NCBI RefSeq assembly: GCF_003173355.1
Contig: NZ_QGMY01000017.1
Location: 62,001-126,000, forward strand
Length of the DNA stretch: 64,000 bases
Direction of reading: 5' to 3'
Source of the DNA: Methanospirillum lacunae
GTDB lineage: Archaea > Halobacteriota > Methanomicrobia > Methanomicrobiales > Methanospirillaceae
Within the stretch, counting starts at the first letter, position 1, and each line of letters begins with the position of its first letter. Shown in pieces: positions 43,910 to 52,647 of this stretch. A program made the translations under genes and the position numbers. Under the pieces are notes generated by a model. The model worked only from the letters and a program-made list of their open reading frames with translations. It had not been told where the DNA came from and did not search any database.

Positions 43910-45400
43910 TCATGTTTTTCCAATTTCGGTATCTGGTTGTGGATCTGCCCGGTAATCGGGATGAACCTGCTGATACGCGAAGAACGCAACAATAAGGATC
44001 AGAATGCTCACGAAAAAAGCATATGCAAATGCCTGGTGAAACCCGAGAGAAAGGTTCACAACATCAATGGATACAAGTTTTTGCATATTCATCCCACCGG
44101 TAAGGGGAAAATCGGGAATACCGAGCATAAAGATGATATTAAAAATTGGAATTCCAACGATCAGGGGAATAAACCGGGAAAGACTCATGAAACTTGAGAT
44201 CATGCCCTGATATTTCTTTGATACCGAATGGATCACCATATTTGATGCTGACGTCCAGATAAGACCTGACCCCATACCAACCAATACCAGGCAGACTACC
44301 ATATACCAGTAATTCTCAAAAATCTGAAAATAATATGCCAGAAAGTATCCGGTAATAAGAGGAATGCACCCGATGATATTGATATTTCTCCCACCGATTT
44401 TATTGAACAACATCCCGGCACAAATACCTCCAACCATTAATGCAACGGGAAATGAAGTAAACACAAGACCTGTAATATAGGGTGAGAGTTTCAGGACCAG
44501 TTGCAGATAGAAGGGAACAAGGTATACAAGACCATTGAAGGCAACAAACATCAGAATTGTTAATGCATTTATCATAAAGAAATTCCGTTGTTTAAACAGT
44601 CTCAATTCAAGGAGAGGCTGATTACTTCTGAGTTCACAGAACATAAACAAGCAGAGAGAACAGATTGCAAGGAGCATGGACCCGATGATTACCGGATTCA
44701 TCCACCCATATGCCTGACCTTCTGAAATTGAAAACAGAAGGAAGGCAAGTCCAAGGAAAAATAAAACCGCCCCAGCCCAATCAAACCCGGGTATCCATTG
44801 TGCACCAGCCAAATCAGGAATTACTATCAATCCTAAAAGGATGGCACAAACTCCAATAGGAATATTGATATAAAAAATCCAGCTCCAGGAAAGGTACTGG
44901 ATCAGTATCCCACCAACAGTTGGTCCAAGAGCCATTCCAAGACCTGCAAAAGTAAATATTGTGCCCATCGCCTTGCCTCTCATCTCCATGGGAAGAAACG
45001 CAGCGACCATTGCAGGACCGATTGCGGTTATCATCGAAGCCCCAATTCCCTGGATTGCCCTTGACGCGACCAATGCCGGAAATGAATCAAAGAAGACCGG
45101 GAAAAAACCACAGGAAAAAGATCCCAGAGTAAAGATTCCAAAACCTGTTAAAAACATTTTTTTGTATCCAATGGTATCTGATATACTTCCAAATATCAGG
45201 ACCAGACCGGCCATTACTAAAACATACACTGTTAATGTGGAACTCGTCGTCCCTGGAAGGATATTGAATAATGCAGATATGGTAGGATTTGCGACACTCA
45301 CGATGGTTGCATCAAATGCAGCGATAAAATTGGCAAGAGCGATTGAAATTATGAGAAGCGTAAACCGGGTATGATCAGAATGCTCCTCTTGTGTCTCCAT
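43910..45400 (-). CDS. MFS transporter, DHA2 (14-helix) drug-exporter type
   Basis: A 496-residue protein with about 14 membrane helices. MFS motif A appears as GSISDTIGYKKMFLTG, and motif C-like glycines as GLGMALGPTVGGILIQ. Helix 1 contains AFDATIVSVANPTI, typical of the DHA2 family (EmrB/QacA). A proton-driven exporter of drugs or small acids is likely. It stands alone with no adjacent TetR-type regulator. Confidence 0.9.
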   Translation of the reverse strand: METQEEHSDHTRFTLLIISIALANFIAAFDATIVSVANPTISALFNILPGTTSSTLTVYVLVMAGLVLIFGSISDTIGYKKMFLTGFGIFTLGSFSCGFFPVFFDSFPALVASRAIQGIGASMITAIGPAMVAAFLPMEMRGKAMGTIFTFAGLGMALGPTVGGILIQYLSWSWIFYINIPIGVCAILLGLIVIPDLAGAQWIPGFDWAGAVLFFLGLAFLLFSISEGQAYGWMNPVIIGSMLLAICSLCLFMFCELRSNQPLLELRLFKQRNFFMINALTILMFVAFNGLVYLVPFYLQLVLKLSPYITGLVFTSFPVALMVGGICAGMLFNKIGGRNINIIGCIPLITGYFLAYYFQIFENYWYMVVCLVLVGMGSGLIWTSASNMVIHSVSKKYQGMISSFMSLSRFIPLIVGIPIFNIIFMLGIPDFPLTGGMNMQKLVSIDVVNLSLGFHQAFAYAFFVSILILIVAFFAYQQVHPDYRADPQPDTEIGKT

Positions 45401-45498
45401 ACTACCCCTTTTGCTTTTTGTGAATATGAGAGTGACGAAGTGTTCCGGCCCTAACCAGCACTATCATCCTGCAGGGTCAGACTTCCACTCCGCTGCCA

Positions 45499-46341
45499 TC
45501 ACTCAGGGCAGATTGCAAACACTCGTGCAGGAAATCCGGACCCGTCACGCGGTTTTGGAAATGTAACAACAACCAATGCCCCGGACTCTGGAACCTGGTC
45601 GAGATTTGTGAGCAGTTCAACCTGATACTTATTCTGGGAGAGGATGTATGTCTCCAGGGGATACTTGTCACTGCTTACCACAAGACCCGGATCTGTATCA
45701 GTTGTTTCATGTCCGGATGCTGTAATATTGCAATTTTCATAGAGGTATGTCAGAACGTCCTGACTCCAGCCGGGATAATGGGCAATTCCTTCTGCATCAA
45801 GGTTCTGCATGGCATCCTGATCAGGCCATTTCTTTGACCAGTCAGTTCTGAGTGCCACAAATGAGCCTTGCGGGATAGGCCCGTACTCCTTCTCCCATGT
45901 TCTGATATCATCCATTGAAACGACATAATCCGGGTTTTCCATCACCTTCTGGTGAATATCAATCACAACAAGGGGAAGGATCATCTCTCTCGGACTTATC
46001 TGATCAAGGGTCCTGAGACCTTCAATAAAATGGGCGGGCGGGTCCACATGGGTTCCCCATTGCCCCACGTGGGAGTAATCCTGCATATAAAAACCTGAAC
46101 CAAGAGTTCCATTTCCCGGTTTATATGAATACAGGGTTTCCACTGTTTCATCAGGGGCTCCTTTCCAGTGAGGAATGCCTGGCTCAAAGGTGTGAGTGAG
46201 ATCAACAAAGGTGCAATTCTGAAAAGTTTCCCATATCCCGGTAAGGTTTTGAGAAGGATCTGAAGCGACTGATGCCGGAAAACAGATGAACATCACAGCA
46301 CAGAATACAATGAGTAAAGCATAGAGCGAACCTGATGACAT
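45499..46341 (-). CDS. Secreted cyclase-family (kynurenine formamidase-like) metal hydrolase
   Basis: A 280-residue protein with a signal peptide (1-27). The cyclase-family metal motif is GQWGTHVDPPAHFIEG (HxDxPxH), preceded by DLTHTFEPGIPHWKGAP. Later residues ASGHETTDTDPGL complete the family pattern. Members hydrolyse amides or lactones with a divalent metal. Export from the cell is unusual for the family, but the hydrophobic N-terminus is clear. Substrate unknown. Confidence 0.85.
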   Translation of the reverse strand: MSSGSLYALLIVFCAVMFICFPASVASDPSQNLTGIWETFQNCTFVDLTHTFEPGIPHWKGAPDETVETLYSYKPGNGTLGSGFYMQDYSHVGQWGTHVDPPAHFIEGLRTLDQISPREMILPLVVIDIHQKVMENPDYVVSMDDIRTWEKEYGPIPQGSFVALRTDWSKKWPDQDAMQNLDAEGIAHYPGWSQDVLTYLYENCNITASGHETTDTDPGLVVSSDKYPLETYILSQNKYQVELLTNLDQVPESGALVVVTFPKPRDGSGFPARVFAICPE

Positions 46342-46604
46342 ATCTGATGATGTATTATTCTTGAACCATAAAAAACCAAACCGATACCATTACAGAAAGA
46401 AGGTAGTGAGAACGGGGATATATATCTGCAATAGTATCATCACCACGGGAATCGTAATTTCACAAAATCCAGTATTATCCAATGAAATTTGCAACGATAG
46501 GGAAGAATTAACTACCTTTGGAACAATGGGAAGACACCTCTAATGGAAACATAAATTTATTATCAATCTGGTAAATTTAGCCGATATTGGGGAAGGAAGT
46601 AATA

Positions 46605-46808
46605 ATGATTCAAAACAAAAAAGTAAACCCCAAAAATGCTCAACCCGGCATGAATGGAGTTACAACTCCGGTATCCACTGATGGATCTCCCAAGAGTAAA
46701 AGCATCTATCGGAATGTATCGGCAGATGGGACTCACAACATCCACCGAAACCCTTCTGAACAGAGTAATCCGGTCAGCAAACCAGGATCAAAACTTAAAA
46801 AGAAGTAA
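46605..46808 (+). CDS. Small basic protein of unknown function
   Basis: ATG 46605 is preceded by GGGGAAGGAAG, a good ribosome binding site, which decides this start over an earlier in-frame ATG at 46587. The 67-residue product, MIQNKKVNPKNAQPGMNG to a SKPGSKLKKK end, is lysine- and asparagine-rich, probably disordered, with no recognised family. It could bind nucleic acid or be a stress-type small protein. Confidence 0.4.
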   Translation: MIQNKKVNPKNAQPGMNGVTTPVSTDGSPKSKSIYRNVSADGTHNIHRNPSEQSNPVSKPGSKLKKK

Positions 46809-47151
46809 TCTGATAGTGTTTATATACCTGATTTTCCTGAGTGCCGGAACCAGATGGAAATACACAGGTAATGCAGATGATGTTACACTCCCCCAGTAAA
46901 AGATACCTCATTGGATGAAATTCTCCTCCTACAATATTGTCCGATTTGAGGAAGATCATCTGCATCTTTTTTCGTAACCACGGACGTTCCTACATAGGTT
47001 GATATTTCTCAAGAGAGAGGAAACAAATTCAGACCTTTGCTATTGAGAAGAGTTTCATTTTAGAAAAAAGCCTGATACCCACAAGATAAAATGCTCGTTT
47101 ATCCCAGGGAGTTGTATCATTTGATGCTCTTTCCGGGGTGAGGAGATTCAA
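46809..47151. other. Intergenic stretch with no clear gene
   Basis: No feature I can support. A 20-codon frame beginning MKFSSYNIVRFEEDHLHLFS at 46917 reads protein-like but is too short to interpret. Confidence 0.4.
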
Positions 47152-47475
47152 TTATTGATTCCCGGACAGGGGTATCTCTTCCCGGTATACAGAAATCTGT
47201 GGGGCGGTCATGGAGGCGATGAACGGAATAATCTCGTATTCGGCAACACCATGAATGTAAAAGGGATCCTCTTTGATGATGGCCCTCACCGCTTCTTCGT
47301 TTTCAGCTCTTGCAATGATAATCCCGCCAGTCCGGGGAATCCGTCTGCCGGAGAGGAGAAAATTCCCAGACTCATAGTTTTTCTGGAGGTACTTTGTGTG
47401 TTCCGGGACATGGGAATCAACGGTCTGGAGATCGGTTTTGTAGTGAAGAAGAAGGAGATACATGCTTACCCTCAA
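47152..47475 (-). CDS. YciI-like protein
   Basis: A 107-residue YCII-domain protein: YLLLLHYKTDLQTVDSHVPE (conserved His), NFLLSGRRIPRTGGIIIARA, and IIKEDPFYIHGVAEYEIIPF with the catalytic-type His/Asp pattern. The family is a small ferredoxin-like fold of uncertain enzymatic role. Single gene. Confidence 0.85.
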   Translation of the reverse strand: MRVSMYLLLLHYKTDLQTVDSHVPEHTKYLQKNYESGNFLLSGRRIPRTGGIIIARAENEEAVRAIIKEDPFYIHGVAEYEIIPFIASMTAPQISVYREEIPLSGNQ

Positions 47476-47700
47476 TAATAGAAAGGACTAAATGATCCTG
47501 ACTATCTATTCGTATAGTTGGAGATTTCGATATTTTTAGTCTTATCCCTGTTATTTCCAGTTGGAAAGGTTGTTGAGGGGAACAATCCGATTTAGGCTAT
47601 AACACCAGTCATTCGACCAATCGTGGATCTCATCAGTGCAATCTGCATCACAAGTATAAACCGATACTATCAACATGAATTTTTCCCTATCAATAGTATG

Positions 47701-48364
47701 GCAAAGCAGATGCCAACCCCGGGGCACTGCCTTCTCTGCAAGGAGGAGGTCTCAAAACGGACCATTAAAACCCTTATTATAAAAAAACGCCATGATCCAG
47801 ATGGCGTTTCGCGTTCTCTTATTATGGTTGATACACCTTATTCGTCACCATACTGGCTCATGTTATCTGTAGATCCATCTGCAACCCTTAAAATCTTGAT
47901 GACGTGCTCAGGGGAGTGTGGTTGAAATGTTGTGGACATTTGAGTTCATTTTTCTTGATGGAGAAGAGATTGAGATGACCTGAGAGGATGATGCAATAAT
48001 TTCAGGCAAGAAAGGGACATCATCTAAAAAGAATTCTTTGAAACCAATCCTCATTCCAGGGAATTCGTTTGAGTATATATATGATTATGGTTCTACCACC
48101 GAACTGCGCCTCAAGGCCGGAGAACAGGTCAGGATAAAAAATACCGGTGAAGCGATTATAGTTCTTGGGATGAACGATCCACCTGCATGGACATGCAGTG
48201 AATGTGGAAAGCCCGCAACTTTTCATTACAATGAAGAGGATAATGAAACTGTACTCTGTAATGAGTGTTCAGAAAACCCTGACCTCGATGAGTGCTATCT
48301 GCTCCCGATTACAAACTCACCCCGCACCGGGGTTTGTGCGTACGAGGGAGGCCGGTATGATTAA
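47701..48364 (+). pseudogene. Broken pRiA4b ORF-3-like (IS1096 TnpR-like) protein gene
   Basis: Three frame segments assemble into one protein. It begins MAKQMPTPGHCLLCKEEVSK and runs to YWLMLSVDPSATLK. It shifts frame in an AAAA run (about 47,890) to LDDVLRGVWLKCCGHLSSFF, then shifts back in a TTTTT run (about 47,951) to LDGEEIEMT. It then meets TGA at 47981-47983 where tryptophan would fit, and continues with GNSFEYIYDYGSTTELRLKA to the end. The tail WTCSECGKPATFHY and ITNSPRTGVCAYEG is typical of the family. Two single-base losses plus a nonsense change indicate a decayed gene rather than recoding. Confidence 0.7.
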
Positions 48365-48597
48365 GAAAGGGGAGTAAGTTCTGCTCGGTGGATATTGACA
48401 GAATCCCAATATGTTTTTCTATAAGTGAACTTGCCCGATCGCCTCTCCCGGAGAATATACCAGTGCAACGGTTACCTCACTTTTCAAGTTATCATACCAC
48501 TGATAAGGTTAATTTAAATTTAATTAATTATTATTGAACTTAGTATATGATTTTAAATTACATACTCAGAAAATAATAAGGTGATTGATCGACTTAA

Positions 48598-48612
48598 GTA
48601 AAAATATTTTAC
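48598..48612. promoter_or_regulatory. AT-rich palindrome at the binding-protein promoter
   Basis: GTAAAA and TTTTAC flank a 3-bp centre, 36 bp before the ATG at 48648. The element is AT-rich enough to be, or overlap, the TATA box, so a protein bound here would block transcription. A second palindromic block TTAATTTAAATTTAATTAA lies near 48,510. A metal- or cofactor-responsive repressor is a guess based on the gene downstream. Confidence 0.35.
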
Positions 48613-48647
48613 CGGTTCTGATCACTATCACAAGTACATAAATCTGG

Positions 48648-49736
48648 ATGTTTCTCATGAAATCGAACATGGCAATGTTTCTTGGAAAATTAATCCTGAT
48701 GACAGTATTACTGGCAGGATTAGTATGCGTCCCATCAGTATGTGCTGCTCAGACAGGTTCTTCGTCTCAGGGTGCAACACAGACCATTACTGATATGGCA
48801 GGAAATTCAGTTGAAATTCCTGCAAGTATTGAACGTGTGGCAGATCTCTGGCATGCACATAATGAAGTCATGCTGATGCTTGGAGCTGGAGATAAAATCG
48901 TTGCAACGACTTCAAACATCAAGTCAATGCCTTTCTTTAAGAAAGTAGATCCACAAATCAATGACATTCCTGCTGCTCAAACTGGAACAGGAGCCGGGGA
49001 TATTTCAATGGAAACACTGGTTTCAACAAAACCCGACATTGTTATTTTGTCTTCAGTTACCAACGAAACTCAGGACAAACTTACAAGTGCAGGAATTCCT
49101 GTTGTCATAATGATGTTCAATAACTTTGACGACCTGAAAAAGGCATTCCTCCTCTCTGGATCGATACTCGGCGATTCAGAAAAGAAGAAAGCAGATGAGT
49201 ATATCACATACCTTGACTCTAAACTATCCGAAATAAAGGATATCAGCTCAAAAATCCCGGCAGACAAAAAACTGAGTGTTGTTCACATCCAGAGTCTGGA
49301 GCCACTCAAGATTGACGGTAGCAACACCATCATTGATTCATGGATCAACGTAGCCGGTGGAGTGAATGCTGCTGCAAAAGATGTAAAAGGAAACATGCAG
49401 GCTGTAACCTTTGAACAACTCCAGGCCATGAATCCGGATGTCATCATCATCGGTGGCACTGTAAAAGACAAGGATACCGTAATGAAGGATCCAAAATGGC
49501 AGGCACTCAAAGCTGTTCAGAACGATAAGGTCTATGTGAATCCAAAAGGTGTGTTCCCCTGGGACAGATACGGAGCAGAAGAGGCTCTTCAGATCCAGTG
49601 GGCAGCAAAGACCCTGTATCCGGATCAATTTAAAAATATCGACATAAAAGATGAATTCAAGAAATTCTACACTGAATACTTTAATTATTCATTGACAGAT
49701 GACGATATTGACGGGATATTAAATCCCACAGCATAA
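48648..49736 (+). CDS. ABC transporter substrate-binding protein (iron/cobalamin type)
   Basis: A 362-residue PF01497-type protein. A signal segment (residues 9-33) ends VPSVCAA; then DMAGNSVEIPASIERVADLW, LVSTKPDIVILSSV, and the C-terminal FEQLQAMNPDVIIIGG and GAEEALQIQWAAKTLYP. Members bind ferric siderophores, cobalamin, haem or tungstate-like ligands outside the cell. There is no permease or ATPase gene nearby, so it must share a transporter encoded elsewhere. The preceding ~280 bp is very AT-rich. Confidence 0.88.
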   Translation: MFLMKSNMAMFLGKLILMTVLLAGLVCVPSVCAAQTGSSSQGATQTITDMAGNSVEIPASIERVADLWHAHNEVMLMLGAGDKIVATTSNIKSMPFFKKVDPQINDIPAAQTGTGAGDISMETLVSTKPDIVILSSVTNETQDKLTSAGIPVVIMMFNNFDDLKKAFLLSGSILGDSEKKKADEYITYLDSKLSEIKDISSKIPADKKLSVVHIQSLEPLKIDGSNTIIDSWINVAGGVNAAAKDVKGNMQAVTFEQLQAMNPDVIIIGGTVKDKDTVMKDPKWQALKAVQNDKVYVNPKGVFPWDRYGAEEALQIQWAAKTLYPDQFKNIDIKDEFKKFYTEYFNYSLTDDDIDGILNPTA

Positions 49737-49890
49737 ACACCCCTTTTTTCCTGATCCCGGGTACCAATGGGACGATGTAACATGGATACATACCGATTAC
49801 GAAACTAGTCACTGAGATACACATCAGACAACGACAGCAATACTGTTCGAAATTGCATACCGTTTTTTAATTATTTACCAAAATGTGTAG

Positions 49891-50061
49891 ATATTTTTAG
49901 ACATTTGCTCAATCATTGAAAGTCTGGAGAAAAAGTCCCGGAACGTATCAAAATCTATGAGTTCTTCAGCATCTATTGATCAGATAACACGGGTAATTTC
50001 TGACGCAGCAGCAGTGGTTCAAAGAATTTCTGATGAAATGAGCAGATTTGTTACGTCATGA
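49891..50061 (+). pseudogene. Possible methyl-accepting chemotaxis protein tail remnant
   Basis: An open frame without a start reads SIIESLEKKSRNVSKSM, SSSASIDQITRVISDA and AAVVQRISDEMSRFVTS, then TGA. The heptad pattern and the SSSASIDQI... segment resemble the C-terminal coiled coil of chemoreceptor signalling domains (ASSEEQAASIEQLT-type). It is preceded by a stop and no start codon, so it would be a decayed fragment. Similarity is short and judged by eye. Confidence 0.35.
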
Positions 50062-50149
50062 GGGAAAGCATGGATAAATAGATTATTATTTTCTTATGTG
50101 GATGATACTCTGTCTAAATAACTTTTACAGATTCTCTGTCTGGAAAGCG

Positions 50150-51091
50150 TTATCTGGATGGGCAGAAGGATAATTTCAACGTACCATTGTGGTAAAATAT
50201 GCCCTTTCCCTCTTTTTCATCATCATAGAGCTTAAAGTACAGTACCGGTATATCTTCAGAATTGCTCCAGTTGCTCACTTCTCTGAAGTATCTGTCGGCA
50301 TTTTCCTTCGAAGGTACAGCTGAACCTATAGTCTCCCCAGCTGATGGAAACCCGGTCTCTGATATGACCACGGGTTTACCTTTGCTGACTTTCTGTATTA
50401 CCCGGTATCTCTGTTTAAGATCTTTCATTTCCTTATCAATTCTTACTCCTGCATAGAGAGGGTAAATATTGGCATACACTGCATCAATCTCATCAACAAG
50501 TTCCGGGTTATCACGCCAGTTTTTAAGAGTTTCAACAGTGGTAACAGTCATATTTGGTACAGCTGTTTTTACTTGTCTGATGTAATGTTTGAGTTGATCT
50601 GCTGTAACATCACCACGGAGAAGTGCTTCATTTCCAACAGCAAGTACATCAGCATCTCCCAAGCGACCCAGGTTAATCAGTTGCTGAATCTGGTCCTCAT
50701 TTTTCGTAAGGTTTTTCCCAATCCATGCTCCAGCTACAACCTTAATGCCCATCTGATGTGAGATCTCACCAATTTTTTCGCTGTAATCACCACAACTGTA
50801 TGTCCGTATCCATCTGACACCAGACCCCAGAACAGAGAGCCGATCCCGTACATGTGTCTCATTTATTGTTCCATTGACAATCGGATCTAAACCCTGGTTT
50901 ATTGAGCTATAACATACCCCATACAGGGACTGGACACACGGGGGAGAGAGTGATTCTCCTTGGAATTGAATTGCAGGTTCCTGATTACTCACCGATACGG
51001 TGTCTGCTGATCCATGCATGGCAATAATAAAAGAACAGACAACCAGTCCAACGAGTGCAGGCCACTGATATGTGGTGATCCTTTTATTCAT
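50150..51091 (-). CDS. Secreted glycoside hydrolase family 17-like protein
   Basis: Start taken at MNKRITTYQWPALVGLVV (51091), which begins a signal segment; an ATG at 51175 would add 28 polar residues. From about residue 57 the GH17 barrel appears: LYGVCYSSINQG, RWIRTYSCGD, ADVLAVGNEALL (Glu 155, acid/base) and KPVVISETGFPSAGETIG (Glu 245, nucleophile). GH17 enzymes cut beta-1,3-glucans. Export suggests action on external or envelope polysaccharide. Such an enzyme is uncommon in methanogens and may be horizontally acquired. Confidence 0.85.
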   Translation of the reverse strand: MNKRITTYQWPALVGLVVCSFIIAMHGSADTVSVSNQEPAIQFQGESLSPPCVQSLYGVCYSSINQGLDPIVNGTINETHVRDRLSVLGSGVRWIRTYSCGDYSEKIGEISHQMGIKVVAGAWIGKNLTKNEDQIQQLINLGRLGDADVLAVGNEALLRGDVTADQLKHYIRQVKTAVPNMTVTTVETLKNWRDNPELVDEIDAVYANIYPLYAGVRIDKEMKDLKQRYRVIQKVSKGKPVVISETGFPSAGETIGSAVPSKENADRYFREVSNWSNSEDIPVLYFKLYDDEKEGKGIFYHNGTLKLSFCPSR

Positions 51092-51434
51092 AGGTTTTAT
51101 CGTCCCTTCTCTTGACGGACTAATATCATCTAATCCAGTATATCTGCCACCAGTGATGATATGTGTCTCATTCATTTAGCAGGTATCACAGAGGTCAGAA
51201 TTTGGATTGTATAGTATTCTGGATATTATATACAAGAATGACTTTTACTGGATTAAATTCGGCGGATGAGATGATAAAAATCATTTAAAATGACGAGTCA
51301 GTTCTGATTCCATGCAATTGAATCTCTTGTTCACCTAAAATAGGCTATAGTTAAGTGATTCAATGTTTTTCATGAAGAGGTTTCTGGTTTGTGTAAAAAA
51401 AGTAAACGATAAGCAAAAAATTATTTATTCTGCT

Positions 51435-52085
51435 TTATTGAGGGTCAGTTGCTAATCGTACACCCATTTCAAATGCCTTTTGACAATCAATTGGGAATAC
51501 TTCTGCTCTTCTCCGAATCTTCCCCTCAACATCATGGCTTGTTGCAACCACCTTTGAGTAATCTTCAAATTGAACCGTATCAAAGCTGAGGAGCGATTCA
51601 GAATCTCCGAATATCATTCGCGTGGAAAATTCATTAAACTCAACGTGTTTATCCAAACCTGCTTTCTTAAACCACTCTTCTGTCACGTTCATTGTATAAA
51701 TAAATCCCGATTTTACCTTTTTTTGAAACAGGGAATGACCTGAATTGCTATATTCAAGGTACTGAAAGAGTAACCGGTCAAGAAAAGCAGCCATCTCACC
51801 AGATACGCGTCCCCAGTAAATAGGAGATCCAAAGATAAGACCATCAGCCTCTTCTACTTTTTTGAAAACTTCAAGCAGGTCATCGGGTATCGGGCATTTA
51901 CCGTAACTTTTTCCTCCTTTGATTTTACAAGCAAAACAACTGGTGCATCCTTTATACTCCAAACCATACAGATGAATCAGTTCAGTCGTAGCTCCCTGTG
52001 ATGCTGCACCTTCAAGAGCCTTATTCAAAAGGGTGGCAGTGTTCCATTCTTTTCGTGGACTTCCATTAAATGCAAGAATTTTCAT
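51435..52085 (-). CDS. NADPH-dependent FMN reductase/iron-sulfur flavoprotein-like
   Basis: A 216-residue flavodoxin-like protein: ILAFNGSPRKEWNTATLLN (phosphate-binding loop), then GCTSCFACKIKGGKSYGKC, a compact cysteine cluster (CxxCxxC plus a distant Cys) as in Isf-type iron-sulfur flavoproteins, and DGLIFGSPIYWGRVSGEMAA. It probably transfers electrons from reduced ferredoxin or NAD(P)H. An HxlR regulator starts 38 bp away on the other strand. Confidence 0.87.
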   Translation of the reverse strand: MKILAFNGSPRKEWNTATLLNKALEGAASQGATTELIHLYGLEYKGCTSCFACKIKGGKSYGKCPIPDDLLEVFKKVEEADGLIFGSPIYWGRVSGEMAAFLDRLLFQYLEYSNSGHSLFQKKVKSGFIYTMNVTEEWFKKAGLDKHVEFNEFSTRMIFGDSESLLSFDTVQFEDYSKVVATSHDVEGKIRRRAEVFPIDCQKAFEMGVRLATDPQ

Positions 52086-52123
52086 TCTATTATCTCTCCA
52101 AATGTCTACTATTATTTATACGA

Positions 52124-52519
52124 GTGAGGTTCAAAAATATAGTAGTTACATTTATTGAAGCAACTATAGGACAGGGATCTAGTATTCGTAACCATACTGA
52201 ATCGAACAATAACGAGTGCATTACCAGGATAGAGAAGATTCTTTCAATTATAGGGAGCAAATGGACTATCCAGATTTTAAGGGAATTGTCGAGTGGAACT
52301 AAAAGATTTGCTCAGTTACAGAAGTCACTGAAAGGAATCAGCCCGAAAACTCTTTCGACTCGACTACAGGAGCTTGAGTCATATAATATAATTACTAAAA
52401 CCGTATATCCCGAGGTTCCACCACGAGTTGAATACTCATTCTCATCACAGGGTGAAGGATTAAAAAAAGTCCTCTTTGATCTCTATGAATGGGGTGAAGA
52501 ATTCCTTGGTGATGAATAA
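52124..52519 (+). CDS. HxlR-family winged-helix regulator
   Basis: Start uncertain. GTG 52124 is the best in-frame choice; the longer frame from 52070 would read into the flavoprotein gene. The HxlR domain spans the C-terminal ~95 residues: ILSIIGSKWTIQILRELSSG, FAQLQKSLKGISPKTLSTRL and VEYSFSSQGEGLKKVLFDLY. HxlR proteins often control adjacent redox-enzyme genes, and this one is divergent from the flavoprotein by 38 bp, so it probably represses that gene and itself. Confidence 0.83.
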   Translation: MRFKNIVVTFIEATIGQGSSIRNHTESNNNECITRIEKILSIIGSKWTIQILRELSSGTKRFAQLQKSLKGISPKTLSTRLQELESYNIITKTVYPEVPPRVEYSFSSQGEGLKKVLFDLYEWGEEFLGDE

Positions 52520-52647
52520 AATTTGTTTAATGAAATGCCTTATCATTTTATTCAACTCAATTCTAAAAGATACCATTTAGACGATTTTTAATGATCCTGT
52601 AAAACTCTTTATGATATGTTTATATCCGATTCGATTGTTGTACAAAT

